NCBI RefSeq assembly: GCF_027533625.1
Contig: NZ_JAQAGZ010000002.1
Coordinates: 1-64,000 of the forward strand
Length of the DNA stretch: 64,000 nt
Direction: 5' to 3'
Origin: Paenibacillus gyeongsangnamensis
GTDB lineage: Bacteria > Bacillota > Bacilli > Paenibacillales > NBRC-103111
Below, piece by piece: positions 54,840 through 63,838 of the stretch. The notes under the pieces are model-generated. The model saw only the letters and a program-made list of their open reading frames with translations. It was not told the DNA's origin and searched no databases. Position 1 is the first letter of the stretch. Each line of letters begins with the position of its first letter. A program made the translations under genes and the position numbers.

Positions 54840-55268
54840 TCATAAATGGAAATTCGACATTCTTCCTAGTTCTTCCTGCCTATATAGGCAGGGGGAAAAC
54901 GAAACATCCTCAGTCGTTTTGATGATGTACACTTCCTCTAGGCCCGGCGTAAGTTCAACAATTGCCGTTTCCTTCACGACAAATCGCACCATGCCACAAA
55001 CATGATGCTCAAACGTATCATAAATACGCCCGGCACTGCGGCATCCTTTCGGTACGGTATGCGGACTGTTGGCGACATAGCCGATTTTGCCTAGTGGGAT
55101 CATATCTACTTTTATCGCCTCATGGTCATGGGGATTATCAGGATCTTTGATTAAGTGAACAATCTGCCCCGGTTTCAGAAATGCAGCCCCAAAATAGTGC
55201 TGTGTGCCTGTTATGGCTATGTATATTGGTTGATCCAATGTAATCACTCCCGTATGTCTTTCCTTCAT
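54840..55268 (-). CDS. HIRAN-domain protein
   Basis: A protein of 142 residues. The central segment ITGTQHYFGAAFLKPGQIVH, then DPDNPHDHEAIKV and LGKIGYVANSPHTVPKG, matches the HIRAN domain, a small beta-barrel which in HLTF/Rad5 binds DNA ends with a free 3'-OH. Stand-alone bacterial HIRAN proteins are common beside helicase-nuclease genes. The ribosome site for the listed ATG is weak; a TTG eleven codons downstream (preceded by GGGAG) is an alternative start. It comes 40 bases before the WYL gene. Confidence 0.75.
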   Translation of the reverse strand: MKERHTGVITLDQPIYIAITGTQHYFGAAFLKPGQIVHLIKDPDNPHDHEAIKVDMIPLGKIGYVANSPHTVPKGCRSAGRIYDTFEHHVCGMVRFVVKETAIVELTPGLEEVYIIKTTEDVSFSPCLYRQEELGRMSNFHL

Positions 55269-55321
55269 TATGACGGATCACAACGACCATAGATTGTCAG
55301 CGAATATACGTTCTGCCAATT

Positions 55322-55361
55322 AAAAAAGCACTGCGGTATCTCAGATGGAGATCGCAGTGCT
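55322..55361 (-). terminator. Terminator closing the pPIWI-RE/Fic operon
   Basis: GCACTGCG and ATCTC pair with GAGAT and CGCAGTGC with one small asymmetry; on the minus strand the stem is followed by TTTTTT. It begins 5 bases after the Fic stop codon, which separates the pPIWI-RE operon from the HIRAN gene. Confidence 0.85.
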
Positions 55362-55365
55362 GCAT

Positions 55366-56487
55366 TCATTTTAGAAAATGGGCAAATTTATCCGGGGCAT
55401 CTCGAATGTCTTGAGCCAGCTTCTCGTATTCAATGGATAATTTGACCGAACGAACTCTTTTGGCGTCTTGGTCGCGCGGCTCAATGAATCCTTCTTCTCT
55501 CCAATGACTTACCTTTTCCCTTATTGAACGATCCGACAAACGAAGCAGGTCCCTCATTTCGCTTATCGTTAGGGTGTCTTGTTTGAAGGTTAATTGAGCG
55601 AACACCATTCTTTGCTGGGGATCTAACTTGCGAATCAGATCGGGTTCGATTTTCGTCATTTGGGTGGATTTCTCTGTTACGATGGCTGCGGCTTCTTGAA
55701 ATACCTCCGCCAAGCCATCAATAAAGAATTCCAACCAGGGCGTTAAGTCAGCCTCATTCCGCCCAAAATAATAGTTGTGATGGAGACCCAACTGGAGTCG
55801 GCGATAATATTCAGCCAAGTTGCGGTCATAGAAATTCTCGAGTACAAATAACCCCTTTAAGCCATATCCGCCGCGGCGTAAAAGATATGTCGTGATCATC
55901 CGGGCCGTTCGGCCATTCCCGTCCATATACGGATGGATCGTCAGAAATTGCCACATGAAAATCCCCGCTTTAATAGGAACCGGAACCGAATAGGTTTCCG
56001 GCGAATTCACCCAAGCCACCATAACCTCCATTAATACAGGGACATCTTTCCATTCCGGCGGCAAATAAAAACCGGAAGCATTGCGGCTGCCTGCTTGATT
56101 TTGTTCTTCGCGATAGTCGCTATTACGCGGTCTTCGTCCGTGCGATATTCGGATAATGGCATGCAGCTTTTTAATAAATTCCTCTGTGACCGGAAGCTGC
56201 CTTTTTTCGGCTTCATCCAGGTATTCCAAAGCTTTCATTAAGTTATAAACTTCCTGCTCTTCATTGTCATTGCTGGTTTGGTACAAGACTTTTCTCTTCG
56301 TCGCCTCGTCAAGCGTGTTTCCTTCAATTTTCGTTGAAAGAATGACCGTCTTTTCCATTGATTCTTTCTTAAGCAAATCCAGAATAGATGCGGGCAATGG
56401 AAGCAAATCCACTACAACACTGGCGCGTTGTATATCCATTAGTCTGCGGGCAATAGCGTCCGTTATTGAATATTTGGGTGTGAACAT
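55366..56487 (-). CDS. Fic-family protein (AMPylase-like) with C-terminal winged helix
   Basis: A protein of 373 residues. The Fic motif is complete: HPYMDGNGRTAR (about 185-196). The N-terminal inhibitory helix has STKIEGN (S51...E55-G-N), a class II self-inhibition motif. A flap segment lies in SGFYLPPEWKDVP. The C-terminal 80 residues (ISEMRDLLRLSDRSIREKVS) form a winged helix that may bind DNA. Fic enzymes transfer AMP to target proteins. AGGAAGG lies about 7 bases before the ATG at 56487, so that start is preferred over one 11 codons upstream. It is the last gene before the terminator of the pPIWI-RE operon. Confidence 0.87.
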   Translation of the reverse strand: MFTPKYSITDAIARRLMDIQRASVVVDLLPLPASILDLLKKESMEKTVILSTKIEGNTLDEATKRKVLYQTSNDNEEQEVYNLMKALEYLDEAEKRQLPVTEEFIKKLHAIIRISHGRRPRNSDYREEQNQAGSRNASGFYLPPEWKDVPVLMEVMVAWVNSPETYSVPVPIKAGIFMWQFLTIHPYMDGNGRTARMITTYLLRRGGYGLKGLFVLENFYDRNLAEYYRRLQLGLHHNYYFGRNEADLTPWLEFFIDGLAEVFQEAAAIVTEKSTQMTKIEPDLIRKLDPQQRMVFAQLTFKQDTLTISEMRDLLRLSDRSIREKVSHWREEGFIEPRDQDAKRVRSVKLSIEYEKLAQDIRDAPDKFAHFLK

Positions 56488-56543
56488 AACATCACCTTCC
56501 TCAATAACATACAAAGTCATTGTTTGAATGAGTCATGCGACTT

Positions 56544-57119
56544 TTATTGGCTACTGTTTTTTTCTCTAAGGATTAAATCGATCCATTCCTTATGTTCACG
56601 CCAACCATTCAAGACACGGATGCCTTGATATGCAAGCTTTTTTACCCATTCGGTTTCTGAACGCAGGGAATCTGCTTTTGTTGGCTGGGTATCAACGATC
56701 TGGAATTCCGGTTCGAGGCCATCCTTCCGAATACTTGCAATCCACTTTTTGTAGGCTCTATGTTTGTAAGAATCACGTAAATGGCTGGTTTTTCGATGTT
56801 CCATATCATGGGTTTGTCCAACATAAAAGGGCATCTGTGTTCGAGGATCAATAATTACGTAGGTGGAATAAGGCCCTTGTTCTTCCTCTACCTCAGTAGG
56901 CTGAATCTCCGAGGCAACCTCTTTTTGATCAAAATGATACTTAGGGTTTTGTTGATCTGGCGACATCTGCTTCCACCAAATTTCTGCCAGTTCTAACGTT
57001 GAGAACGATTTATACACAGCCCCTTTATATCCTTCAACGTTTTGTTTGGCTCCTCCATCCCATTTGTTATATATTCCTGGATTTTCACCCTTTACTACGA
57101 CGTAGAATTTACTTTTCAT
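56544..57119 (-). CDS. Viroplasmin (hybrid-binding) domain fused to a GIY-YIG nuclease
   Basis: A protein of 191 residues. Residues 3-50 (KFYVVVKGENPGIYNKW, then VEGYKGAVYKSFST) match the caulimovirus viroplasmin/RNase H1 N-terminal domain, which binds RNA-DNA hybrids and double-stranded RNA. After an acidic linker the GIY-YIG fold follows: STYVIIDPRTQMPFYVGQT (about 85-103), the arginine in EHRKTSHL and the glutamate in SETEWVKK (about 155-162). GGGGAGGAG lies upstream of the ATG, which overlaps the stop of the 69-aa gene (ATGA). Tight linkage to pPIWI-RE suggests it cuts or marks guide-target hybrids; this is inference. Confidence 0.82.
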   Translation of the reverse strand: MKSKFYVVVKGENPGIYNKWDGGAKQNVEGYKGAVYKSFSTLELAEIWWKQMSPDQQNPKYHFDQKEVASEIQPTEVEEEQGPYSTYVIIDPRTQMPFYVGQTHDMEHRKTSHLRDSYKHRAYKKWIASIRKDGLEPEFQIVDTQPTKADSLRSETEWVKKLAYQGIRVLNGWREHKEWIDLILREKNSSQ

Positions 57120-57325
57120 GGAGTCTCCTCCCCACTGGTCTTTATTCCAGGTCTCTTCGACTTTTTCTCGAGTAGGGCGCGGTTGAACTCCTCATCGGTA
57201 ATTTCTTCATTAAGCCGCTTCCATAGGAGTTCTTTTTCTTTGTCATTCAGTTCAGCATCTTCGTAGGACCAGGAAGCATTTGTCCTCCTAAAGATCTTCT
57301 CAAATTCTTGCCGTGTTATTTTCAT
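57116..57325 (-). CDS. Small hypothetical protein (69 aa) coupled on both sides
   Basis: The frame starts MKITRQEFEKIFRRTN and is rich in Glu, Lys and Asn, mostly helical, with KEKELLWKRLNEEITDEEFN. No domain recognised. It overlaps the OB-HD gene and the GIY-YIG gene by 4 bases each (ATGA at both ends) and lacks an obvious ribosome site, so it is probably translated by coupling. This double overlap is the main evidence that it is real. An adaptor or antitoxin-like role is possible. Confidence 0.65.
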   Translation of the reverse strand: MKITRQEFEKIFRRTNASWSYEDAELNDKEKELLWKRLNEEITDEEFNRALLEKKSKRPGIKTSGEETP

Positions 57326-58281
57326 AGGAGTGGCGTCCGATACAACGCTTTATTCTCCAGCCCTCGGATCGGTTGTGTCCATAACTCTTTGTCCGAAGTG
57401 GCTCTCAACGCGTCCTCCGCCATCTGCAGCTTAGCATCCATTGCGTCGATATGATGTAGAGCTACCGCTTCCGCCGTTTGCGGTTGTACCGGGCTTCCCC
57501 ATTCCCCGAGATTATGGTGGGAAAGAATAAGATGCTGCAATCCGATCACTTGTTCCGAATCGAGCGGAAGCTCCAGCCGCAATGCGGCTTCTGTAATCCA
57601 ACTAGCTGCCATTGCAATATGACCGATCAACTTTCCCTGGATGCTGTAGTCTGACACGACTCCGAGATGAGCGATCATTTCCTCTGGCTTTGCTATATCA
57701 TGAAGGATGATCCCGGCTTTGATCATGTCTGCATTCAGGAATGACCGCTGCTTGCATAGGAATTCACCAATTTCTAGCATACGAACGATATGGTAGGCCA
57801 AGCCCGCAAAGTAAGCATGGTGGTGCATTTTGGCCGCCGGATAATGAGCCAGTTTCTCTCTCACCTTATCGACGCAAAAGCCTACAATATCACGAATGAC
57901 CGGGTCCGAAATACTCTCAATGACTTTGTTTATGACTTCTAATAATTCCGTAGATCCCATTGGTGCAGCTCGAACAAAATCGGTTAGAGACACGCCATCC
58001 TCGTCCCTTACATTGCGAATCCGGGAGATCTTAACTTGCGGTTTTTCCCGATATAACTGAACGATTCCTTGAACCTTGACAAGCGTCATCGGAGAAAAGT
58101 TGTCTCTTTCCGTTTCCTTCACATCCCAATACTTGGCAGGTAGCTGGCCGCTGGCATCACACAGCACCAAATCGAAGTAATCCTTTGCAGGGGAAGTGTT
58201 AGTTTGCTTCAATTCCAGTTCTTTCAGCAAATAGAAGCCGACGAATTCATCGTTCGTAATCAGTTCTTTAATCATTGTCAT
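57322..58281 (-). CDS. OB-fold plus HD-domain protein, YhaM-like 3'-5' exonuclease
   Basis: A protein of about 319 residues. The N-terminal OB fold (about 10-90) has YFDLVLCDASGQLPAKYW and VKVQGIVQLYREKPQVKIS. The HD phosphohydrolase domain shows KMHHHAYFAGLAYHI, AGIILHDIAKPEEM, GHIAMAASW and LQHLILSHHNLGEWGSP, then ALHHIDAMDAK. The order and length match YhaM/CbfI, which degrade RNA or single-stranded DNA from the 3' end with metal. It starts 16 bases after the pPIWI-RE stop; the ATG at 58281 follows GGGGGTG. As part of the pPIWI-RE operon it may trim guides or degrade cleaved products. Confidence 0.85.
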   Translation of the reverse strand: MTMIKELITNDEFVGFYLLKELELKQTNTSPAKDYFDLVLCDASGQLPAKYWDVKETERDNFSPMTLVKVQGIVQLYREKPQVKISRIRNVRDEDGVSLTDFVRAAPMGSTELLEVINKVIESISDPVIRDIVGFCVDKVREKLAHYPAAKMHHHAYFAGLAYHIVRMLEIGEFLCKQRSFLNADMIKAGIILHDIAKPEEMIAHLGVVSDYSIQGKLIGHIAMAASWITEAALRLELPLDSEQVIGLQHLILSHHNLGEWGSPVQPQTAEAVALHHIDAMDAKLQMAEDALRATSDKELWTQPIRGLENKALYRTPLL

Positions 58282-58296
58282 TCTTTGCACCCCCGC

Positions 58297-60765
58297 TTAC
58301 AACTCCAAAAACTCTGCCTCTGCTTCAGTAACCTCATACTCCTTAAATTTTAAGTATTTCTTTATCGTACTCGTCATTTTCAAAGGATAAGGCTGTGCCG
58401 ATGTCGATTCCAAGGTAATGCACACTTCACGTAAGCGATGTACCATCCAAGCCAAGCGCTCTCGATCTTGCCTATCCATCGGACCTAATGGCATATATTC
58501 CACAACTCGGGGTTGTTGAAAAGCCGTTTCTGGGTTATCATACTTGGTCATGGCTTTTGCAATATTCATCTGGGTCTTGGGTTTGGTTCCGACACCATAA
58601 TACAGTCCTGACTCGTTATCGGAATAGACACCAATAGAGAAAGACATGGGGCGAAAACCGTAAGCTGGTACATCCTCATTGGAATTGACACGAATAACGG
58701 TTATCCCCTGATCGTCCTGTTTCAATCCAGGCAAGTCAGGGTTCTTGTCACAGACAATTTTGTTGTTTTGAATGCCCTCCAACCCTTTATATCGAAGCTC
58801 CGCTTCAACTAAAACGATCGGCTCCTTGCCATTCATTCGTTCCATTCTTAACTGCTCTCCGAACCAGCGTGCTATTTCTTTCTTTTGTGCATCCGGGGCT
58901 TTGGGAAACGGATCAAATTGATCTGTTTGTAACACAGCTTCCGATAAAGTCAACCATTCCTCAAGGCCCCGGCTCTTTACCGTTAGTACACCGTCTTCAA
59001 ATTTCGTAAGAAACGCATAAGTTCCTTTATCACCAGAAACCAGATCATAGGCTATGATTGGGCGTTGTTCATTTACATCCATATGTGCCTTGTAATCGAT
59101 AACTCCCGCATCCCCCAATAAATCCAAAATACAGTTGAAGACTTTGTGAATATAGCTTGACTCAGGTTTATCCTTCTTACGTTTAGACTTTTTTGCACCT
59201 TTCTCTGGATAGACGAATTGAGTGATTCTCCCCGTTAATTGAAACCCTTTGCGTACGGCTTGCTTGGGATCTGTTCCTTCGCCGAGCTTTTTCCAGTCGT
59301 CTTTAGGTAATATCTCTATCAAGGAGCACGTTATGAACTGACTCCCTTTAACATGGTCGATGCTTCGGACGATTTTGTTGGTTCGATGTTCATCCGCTAG
59401 GTCTTTTAGCGCTCCGCGATCCAAGCCATCTACATAGTCCCTTCTGTCGCACTTGACAAGAACGATGCGGTTGCCAGAGGAAGAGTTCATCCTAAAAACT
59501 TCTCCGTCAACTTGTTCAACCAGCAACTTTCCTTTATATTTTTTAGTCTTCAATGCTTCAACGACACATTGATAAAGAGAGTCCGGTCCCCACACTTCAA
59601 GCACGAAATCTTTATCGTGACCGCAGTATACAGGTGAGATCTGCTCTCTCACTCGCCTTAATGTCCCTTCTCGCTTCGGCTTTGGCACAAGTGGCAACGG
59701 CGTAAGCGATCTCCAGTCGGATAAATTCTCCCTTACCATCTCGTAAAATCTCATTTTCTCCTGAATACTGATTCCCGCTTCAATATAAAGGGAATTATTA
59801 AAGACTCGATTATTATGAACGACCCATATCTTAGGGGAGCCATCTGAGTGATACTTGACTGGATTTGTTAAGATATCCTCAGTCGATAATGAATTGCCCC
59901 ATAAAACATCACAAAATAATTCATCGAGCCCTTCAGACCAACGTGTATAAGGCTCAGTTCCACCTTCTCTGCGAAAGGATAGACTCGCATACGAACGTAA
60001 TCCCATTCCCTTGTCTTTGATAAGAGGATTGTCCATGGAAACCAATAACGTACTATTGATGCCGCCCTTCAGATACTTAGTCTCCTGAGGTTTTGTAATA
60101 AACCGCCTTATTCCTGCCGAAACCATCAAAAGAAGGCGTCCCGGCTCCCCAGCTCGATATTGTAATCGAAATCGGACAACGTAAGAAAACGTTCCAGCTC
60201 TGGTTAGTATGGGTTGGGACATGCACTCTGCCTTTTGCATAGCATATACCTGCGAGAACGTAAGCTCAACTGGCTCATCCCGGTTTTCTAGCAGTAGTTG
60301 TTTCGGACTCAAGCAAAATTGATGGGCGACAAGGGCGGGCAGCAATTCATATTTTAACCTTGAGTCACGATGAACGATGGAATCCACCTTCTCACTTCGC
60401 CAGCCAATTGTACTCGTATCCAAATCATCCGGTGCAGCTACGCCGTGCCTCGTTGCTATTTGGTTCATCCATCCCTTAGCCAGGAATAGGATCATTCCAA
60501 CCGGGACTGGCTGCGTTGCAATGAGCCACGGACGGTTTTCATCCAGATAAAATTGGTTATTTACCGAGACGATCTGCGGAAATATACTTTGCAATTTTTT
60601 ACTTAATGGCTTGATCGCAAAGGGCAGCTTTACGCCATTATAAAATTGAAGAATAAATTCTCGCCAAACCGATGGAATATCCAGTAGATAAATCTCCTCA
60701 CTCTTCCAAGCATTTTGATCACTCTCGAAAGCATACAGCTGCAGTAATTTACCAGTCCGACTCAT
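58297..60765 (-). CDS. pPIWI-RE family protein (prokaryotic PIWI with conserved Arg and Glu)
   Basis: A protein of about 822 residues. The N-terminal MID-like/PAZ-less region (SVWREFILQFYNGVKLPF, QPVPVGMILFLAKGW) and the C-terminal RNase H-fold PIWI domain look like the pPIWI-RE family described by Burroughs, Iyer and Aravind. VIRVNSNEDVPAY (R695, E700 counted from the upstream ATG) fits the name-giving Arg/Glu pair, and LVEAELRYKGLEGIQ is a family-like strand. The start ATG 60765 has AAAGGA 9 bases upstream and lies inside the end of the DinG-type gene. In the family this protein is proposed to use nucleic-acid guides or to sense R-loops in invading DNA. Catalytic residues were not established from reading alone. 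Confidence 0.85.
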   Translation of the reverse strand: MSRTGKLLQLYAFESDQNAWKSEEIYLLDIPSVWREFILQFYNGVKLPFAIKPLSKKLQSIFPQIVSVNNQFYLDENRPWLIATQPVPVGMILFLAKGWMNQIATRHGVAAPDDLDTSTIGWRSEKVDSIVHRDSRLKYELLPALVAHQFCLSPKQLLLENRDEPVELTFSQVYAMQKAECMSQPILTRAGTFSYVVRFRLQYRAGEPGRLLLMVSAGIRRFITKPQETKYLKGGINSTLLVSMDNPLIKDKGMGLRSYASLSFRREGGTEPYTRWSEGLDELFCDVLWGNSLSTEDILTNPVKYHSDGSPKIWVVHNNRVFNNSLYIEAGISIQEKMRFYEMVRENLSDWRSLTPLPLVPKPKREGTLRRVREQISPVYCGHDKDFVLEVWGPDSLYQCVVEALKTKKYKGKLLVEQVDGEVFRMNSSSGNRIVLVKCDRRDYVDGLDRGALKDLADEHRTNKIVRSIDHVKGSQFITCSLIEILPKDDWKKLGEGTDPKQAVRKGFQLTGRITQFVYPEKGAKKSKRKKDKPESSYIHKVFNCILDLLGDAGVIDYKAHMDVNEQRPIIAYDLVSGDKGTYAFLTKFEDGVLTVKSRGLEEWLTLSEAVLQTDQFDPFPKAPDAQKKEIARWFGEQLRMERMNGKEPIVLVEAELRYKGLEGIQNNKIVCDKNPDLPGLKQDDQGITVIRVNSNEDVPAYGFRPMSFSIGVYSDNESGLYYGVGTKPKTQMNIAKAMTKYDNPETAFQQPRVVEYMPLGPMDRQDRERLAWMVHRLREVCITLESTSAQPYPLKMTSTIKKYLKFKEYEVTEAEAEFLEL

Positions 60766-63700
60766 GGGCCTCATTCCTTTCCATCATGACTTTCATACTG
60801 TCTATAAATGGTCCATATAAACTGCGAAATGCTAGATTTGATTCATGATCCATCATGATCTTCAGCCAGTAATCCAACATCGATTCCCCAACATCCGTGC
60901 GCATGGGCTGAGCTAGAAATTTACCATCACAGTAGAACACTCTGGCCGGTGTACCTTTGCGAAGAAGCCTTCCAATCGTTTGCCAGATTGGGATAAACGT
61001 ATACCAGGCTATGGTCTTTCTCTCCACAGGATTTAGTACGGACCAATAGTCTGGCTTGCGGTACATACGATGCAACAAGCTATTACTTTCGCTGCGAATT
61101 AAATCCAGTGCCTGCCTATAAAGCTTGCCTTCAAAATCGGCACGTTCAATGAAATCAGGCAGTTTGGCATGCAAAAGTTGGATTAGATAGGTCATGTCCT
61201 GCGGAATCGGATACGGTCGTATCATAAAAAACACAGATCCGAATAATGAACCTTTCGTATCATCTAGAATGTTATAACCGCGACTTATCGCAAGTAACGG
61301 AGCGATCAGCACATCAGCGTTTTCTTTAGCAAATCGCTCTAATTCTGCTCTTGAAAACTCGGCTTCATGAAAAGGATCCGGGTCCCTCGTTAACTGGCGG
61401 TATCTATTTTTCCAAGATGAATGAGATGCGAATACGGCTCCGACATCAGCAACGTCTTCATAAGAGTTGACAATCAACAGCACTTTACGATTTGCTCCCG
61501 AGTAACGCCACTCCATCAACTCTTGTTCAATCTTGGACGTCAACTTGGCGGTTAGCACACGAAGATTTCGTTCTCTTCTGTCCTCAACCTCACCGGATAT
61601 TTGGATAGGCTGTTCCTTTCCGTGCTCATAGACCGGATAATATTCCTGGTGAATGAATGGAACACCCAGATTGGATTCCAACAGCCACCCGGGTAACGAG
61701 GCAATATGATAATGCGCCGATCCAGGAGCCAGACTTGTACCGGAAAGCAGAACAACCGCAGGCCCTTCGTATCCATCAATTCCAGCATAGATCGATTGCC
61801 AGTCTTCAAGAAGAAGACGACCGACACTTGAATATTGAACAGCTTTGAAAGTACCTGTTTCATTTCCAGGTTTTACTTCATACAGATACCCGGTCATACG
61901 TCCAGTCATTGCTTCTTTCATAATCGCCGTAAATTCACGTTGAATCGAGTAAAGTCCTTCGAATTCAGATAATTTCCCCAACTTGGCTTGAACTAGCGGA
62001 TAAAGATCCATGAACACTTGTATATCATGATCGATAAGTGCAAGACAAAGATATAATTCCAACGAATGAACCGGGAACTTCAATCTTCCAATGGGGGTTG
62101 TCTCACCGCCCAACTTATGGAGAATGGCAGTTAAAGCTTGTTCCCGCTCCTTCATTGTTCGAGCTTGCAGCATTTTCGCTACATCTGCATAGATATGGTG
62201 CTCCAGTGGATGGTCCGCATAGTTACGTAACTCCTGTTCGATTCTCTCCCGATTTTGTTCATCCTTGGCGAAAGCACCACTTATGCGATAAGCTTCGGTA
62301 GAGAGCCGTAATAGCTTCCGATACAAAAACTGAGCGAATTCTGGTGATAAATTCAATGTACGATATACGCCGCGACGGATGGTACTTTCAAGGCGATTCA
62401 GGACATCCATCCAGTCTTGTACAACCTCGTCATGGGCATACTTTCCATAATGGCCTATCGTTTTACGGAAAGATTCTAACAAGGTCTTCTCAAAGAGGTG
62501 CTGGGAGTTTCCAAACAAAGCAATCTCGGAGACAAAGGAATCGTCGAATTGCTTCTGAACCGCATCGGCTTCATCAACGAAAATGATATCTAACAAGTCA
62601 TACATCGCTTCATAGATTGTTCTTTCATAAGGGTCCAGCATAACCGGTAGTTTTGTTTTCAATATGCTTGCTGAGGTTGTAACCCATACTTCGGCATGGA
62701 TCAGGGCTGCGAAATCGCGATAGATTCCGCAACTGGCAGCATAGGGGCATACGCACTTTTTCTCCTGCTGTATTAACTGACGACATGGATAATCTGTCGT
62801 ATCTTCGTGGTCACTGGCAAGGGCATGGATGATGCAAAAATCGGATACATGTCGGAGTTCCAGATAAGAGTCCTGCCCCCAATCCGTTACATCCCGAATC
62901 TGATGGCGACGGGCTGATATATAGTCTTTCTGATGTTTACGACGGCCCGATCTTCCAATTACAGGAACAGCGTTAATGCCCAATAAACGAAGTTCCTTAA
63001 CCCGATTTAATACTTGGGGAACACTGCCCTCGATAAATCCGATACGAGCCCCCTCTCGGACTAATCGATCCGTCTCCAACACCATAAATGTGGATTTTCC
63101 GGATCCTAGTCCCCCCACGATATGCTGTAATCCCTTATACTCAAACTGCCGAATACTAGGGTTTGTCAGTGATTTTAGTTTAAGGCCAATTCCTGCCCTT
63201 TCCTTCCATTCCGATGCTGCCGAAGCTTCTCGCATCCCCTCAGTCTGATAAGTATGTTCGTCTCCGAGTTGAAGTGTAAATTTCCCCTTCGGTCTGTACC
63301 TCGGAAATGTTGACGTACTAACCAACAGCGATGGAATTTCTCCACCATAACGAATGGATTCTTGGTCCTGGTTATATTTGTTGTAGTGGAACTTGCCTGC
63401 TGTAGCAAAGCGTATGTCTTTTGACTGATGGGCAACAGGTTGTTCTAATATTTGCGAGTACCATTTCTTGCGATCAGAGAACAAGGCAGGAGTCCGGAGT
63501 CTCCAATGTCTACCGTCGATTTCGTATAATCTATATTCATCCGAAACTTCTTGATATCGTTCGAATAAGTTGTCCCATGTCATCCTCGAGCGAATAGAAC
63601 TATATAAAACTCTTAGACGGTGCGCAATTTCCTTCCGAGCATGCTTAGGAAGAATAGGAGAATCATAACCTGATAAAATCGAATATCCCTCGCGGATATC

Positions 63701-63838
63701 CATGGAAGGATCGATCATCAAACATCCCGTGACGAACAATTCGACAGTATAAATGGTTTCAATGTTTTGCCGCGGCAATCCAGACGGCAAGAGACGTGGA
63801 AGGAACGGCTCAAAATAAGTCCAATACGATACTCTCAT
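60749..63838 (-). CDS. DinG-type helicase of the pPIWI-RE system with iron-sulphur cysteines
   Basis: A protein of 1029 residues. The first 230 residues are a specific N-terminal domain. Walker A is HIVGGLGSGKSTFMV (about 242-250). Cysteines in YPCRQL, KCVCPY and SCGIYRD (352, 362, 364, 370) are spaced like the XPD/DinG iron-sulphur domain. Motif II is IIFVDEADAV (D422-D425). Motif VI is FIPIWQTIGRLLRKGTPAR near the C-terminus, and LLSGTSLAPGS is motif III-like. DinG-type helicases unwind DNA or R-loops 5' to 3'. The ATG overlaps the stop of the upstream partial gene by 4 bases and the gene end overlaps pPIWI-RE. Confidence 0.88.
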   Translation of the reverse strand: MRVSYWTYFEPFLPRLLPSGLPRQNIETIYTVELFVTGCLMIDPSMDIREGYSILSGYDSPILPKHARKEIAHRLRVLYSSIRSRMTWDNLFERYQEVSDEYRLYEIDGRHWRLRTPALFSDRKKWYSQILEQPVAHQSKDIRFATAGKFHYNKYNQDQESIRYGGEIPSLLVSTSTFPRYRPKGKFTLQLGDEHTYQTEGMREASAASEWKERAGIGLKLKSLTNPSIRQFEYKGLQHIVGGLGSGKSTFMVLETDRLVREGARIGFIEGSVPQVLNRVKELRLLGINAVPVIGRSGRRKHQKDYISARRHQIRDVTDWGQDSYLELRHVSDFCIIHALASDHEDTTDYPCRQLIQQEKKCVCPYAASCGIYRDFAALIHAEVWVTTSASILKTKLPVMLDPYERTIYEAMYDLLDIIFVDEADAVQKQFDDSFVSEIALFGNSQHLFEKTLLESFRKTIGHYGKYAHDEVVQDWMDVLNRLESTIRRGVYRTLNLSPEFAQFLYRKLLRLSTEAYRISGAFAKDEQNRERIEQELRNYADHPLEHHIYADVAKMLQARTMKEREQALTAILHKLGGETTPIGRLKFPVHSLELYLCLALIDHDIQVFMDLYPLVQAKLGKLSEFEGLYSIQREFTAIMKEAMTGRMTGYLYEVKPGNETGTFKAVQYSSVGRLLLEDWQSIYAGIDGYEGPAVVLLSGTSLAPGSAHYHIASLPGWLLESNLGVPFIHQEYYPVYEHGKEQPIQISGEVEDRRERNLRVLTAKLTSKIEQELMEWRYSGANRKVLLIVNSYEDVADVGAVFASHSSWKNRYRQLTRDPDPFHEAEFSRAELERFAKENADVLIAPLLAISRGYNILDDTKGSLFGSVFFMIRPYPIPQDMTYLIQLLHAKLPDFIERADFEGKLYRQALDLIRSESNSLLHRMYRKPDYWSVLNPVERKTIAWYTFIPIWQTIGRLLRKGTPARVFYCDGKFLAQPMRTDVGESMLDYWLKIMMDHESNLAFRSLYGPFIDSMKVMMERNEAHESDW

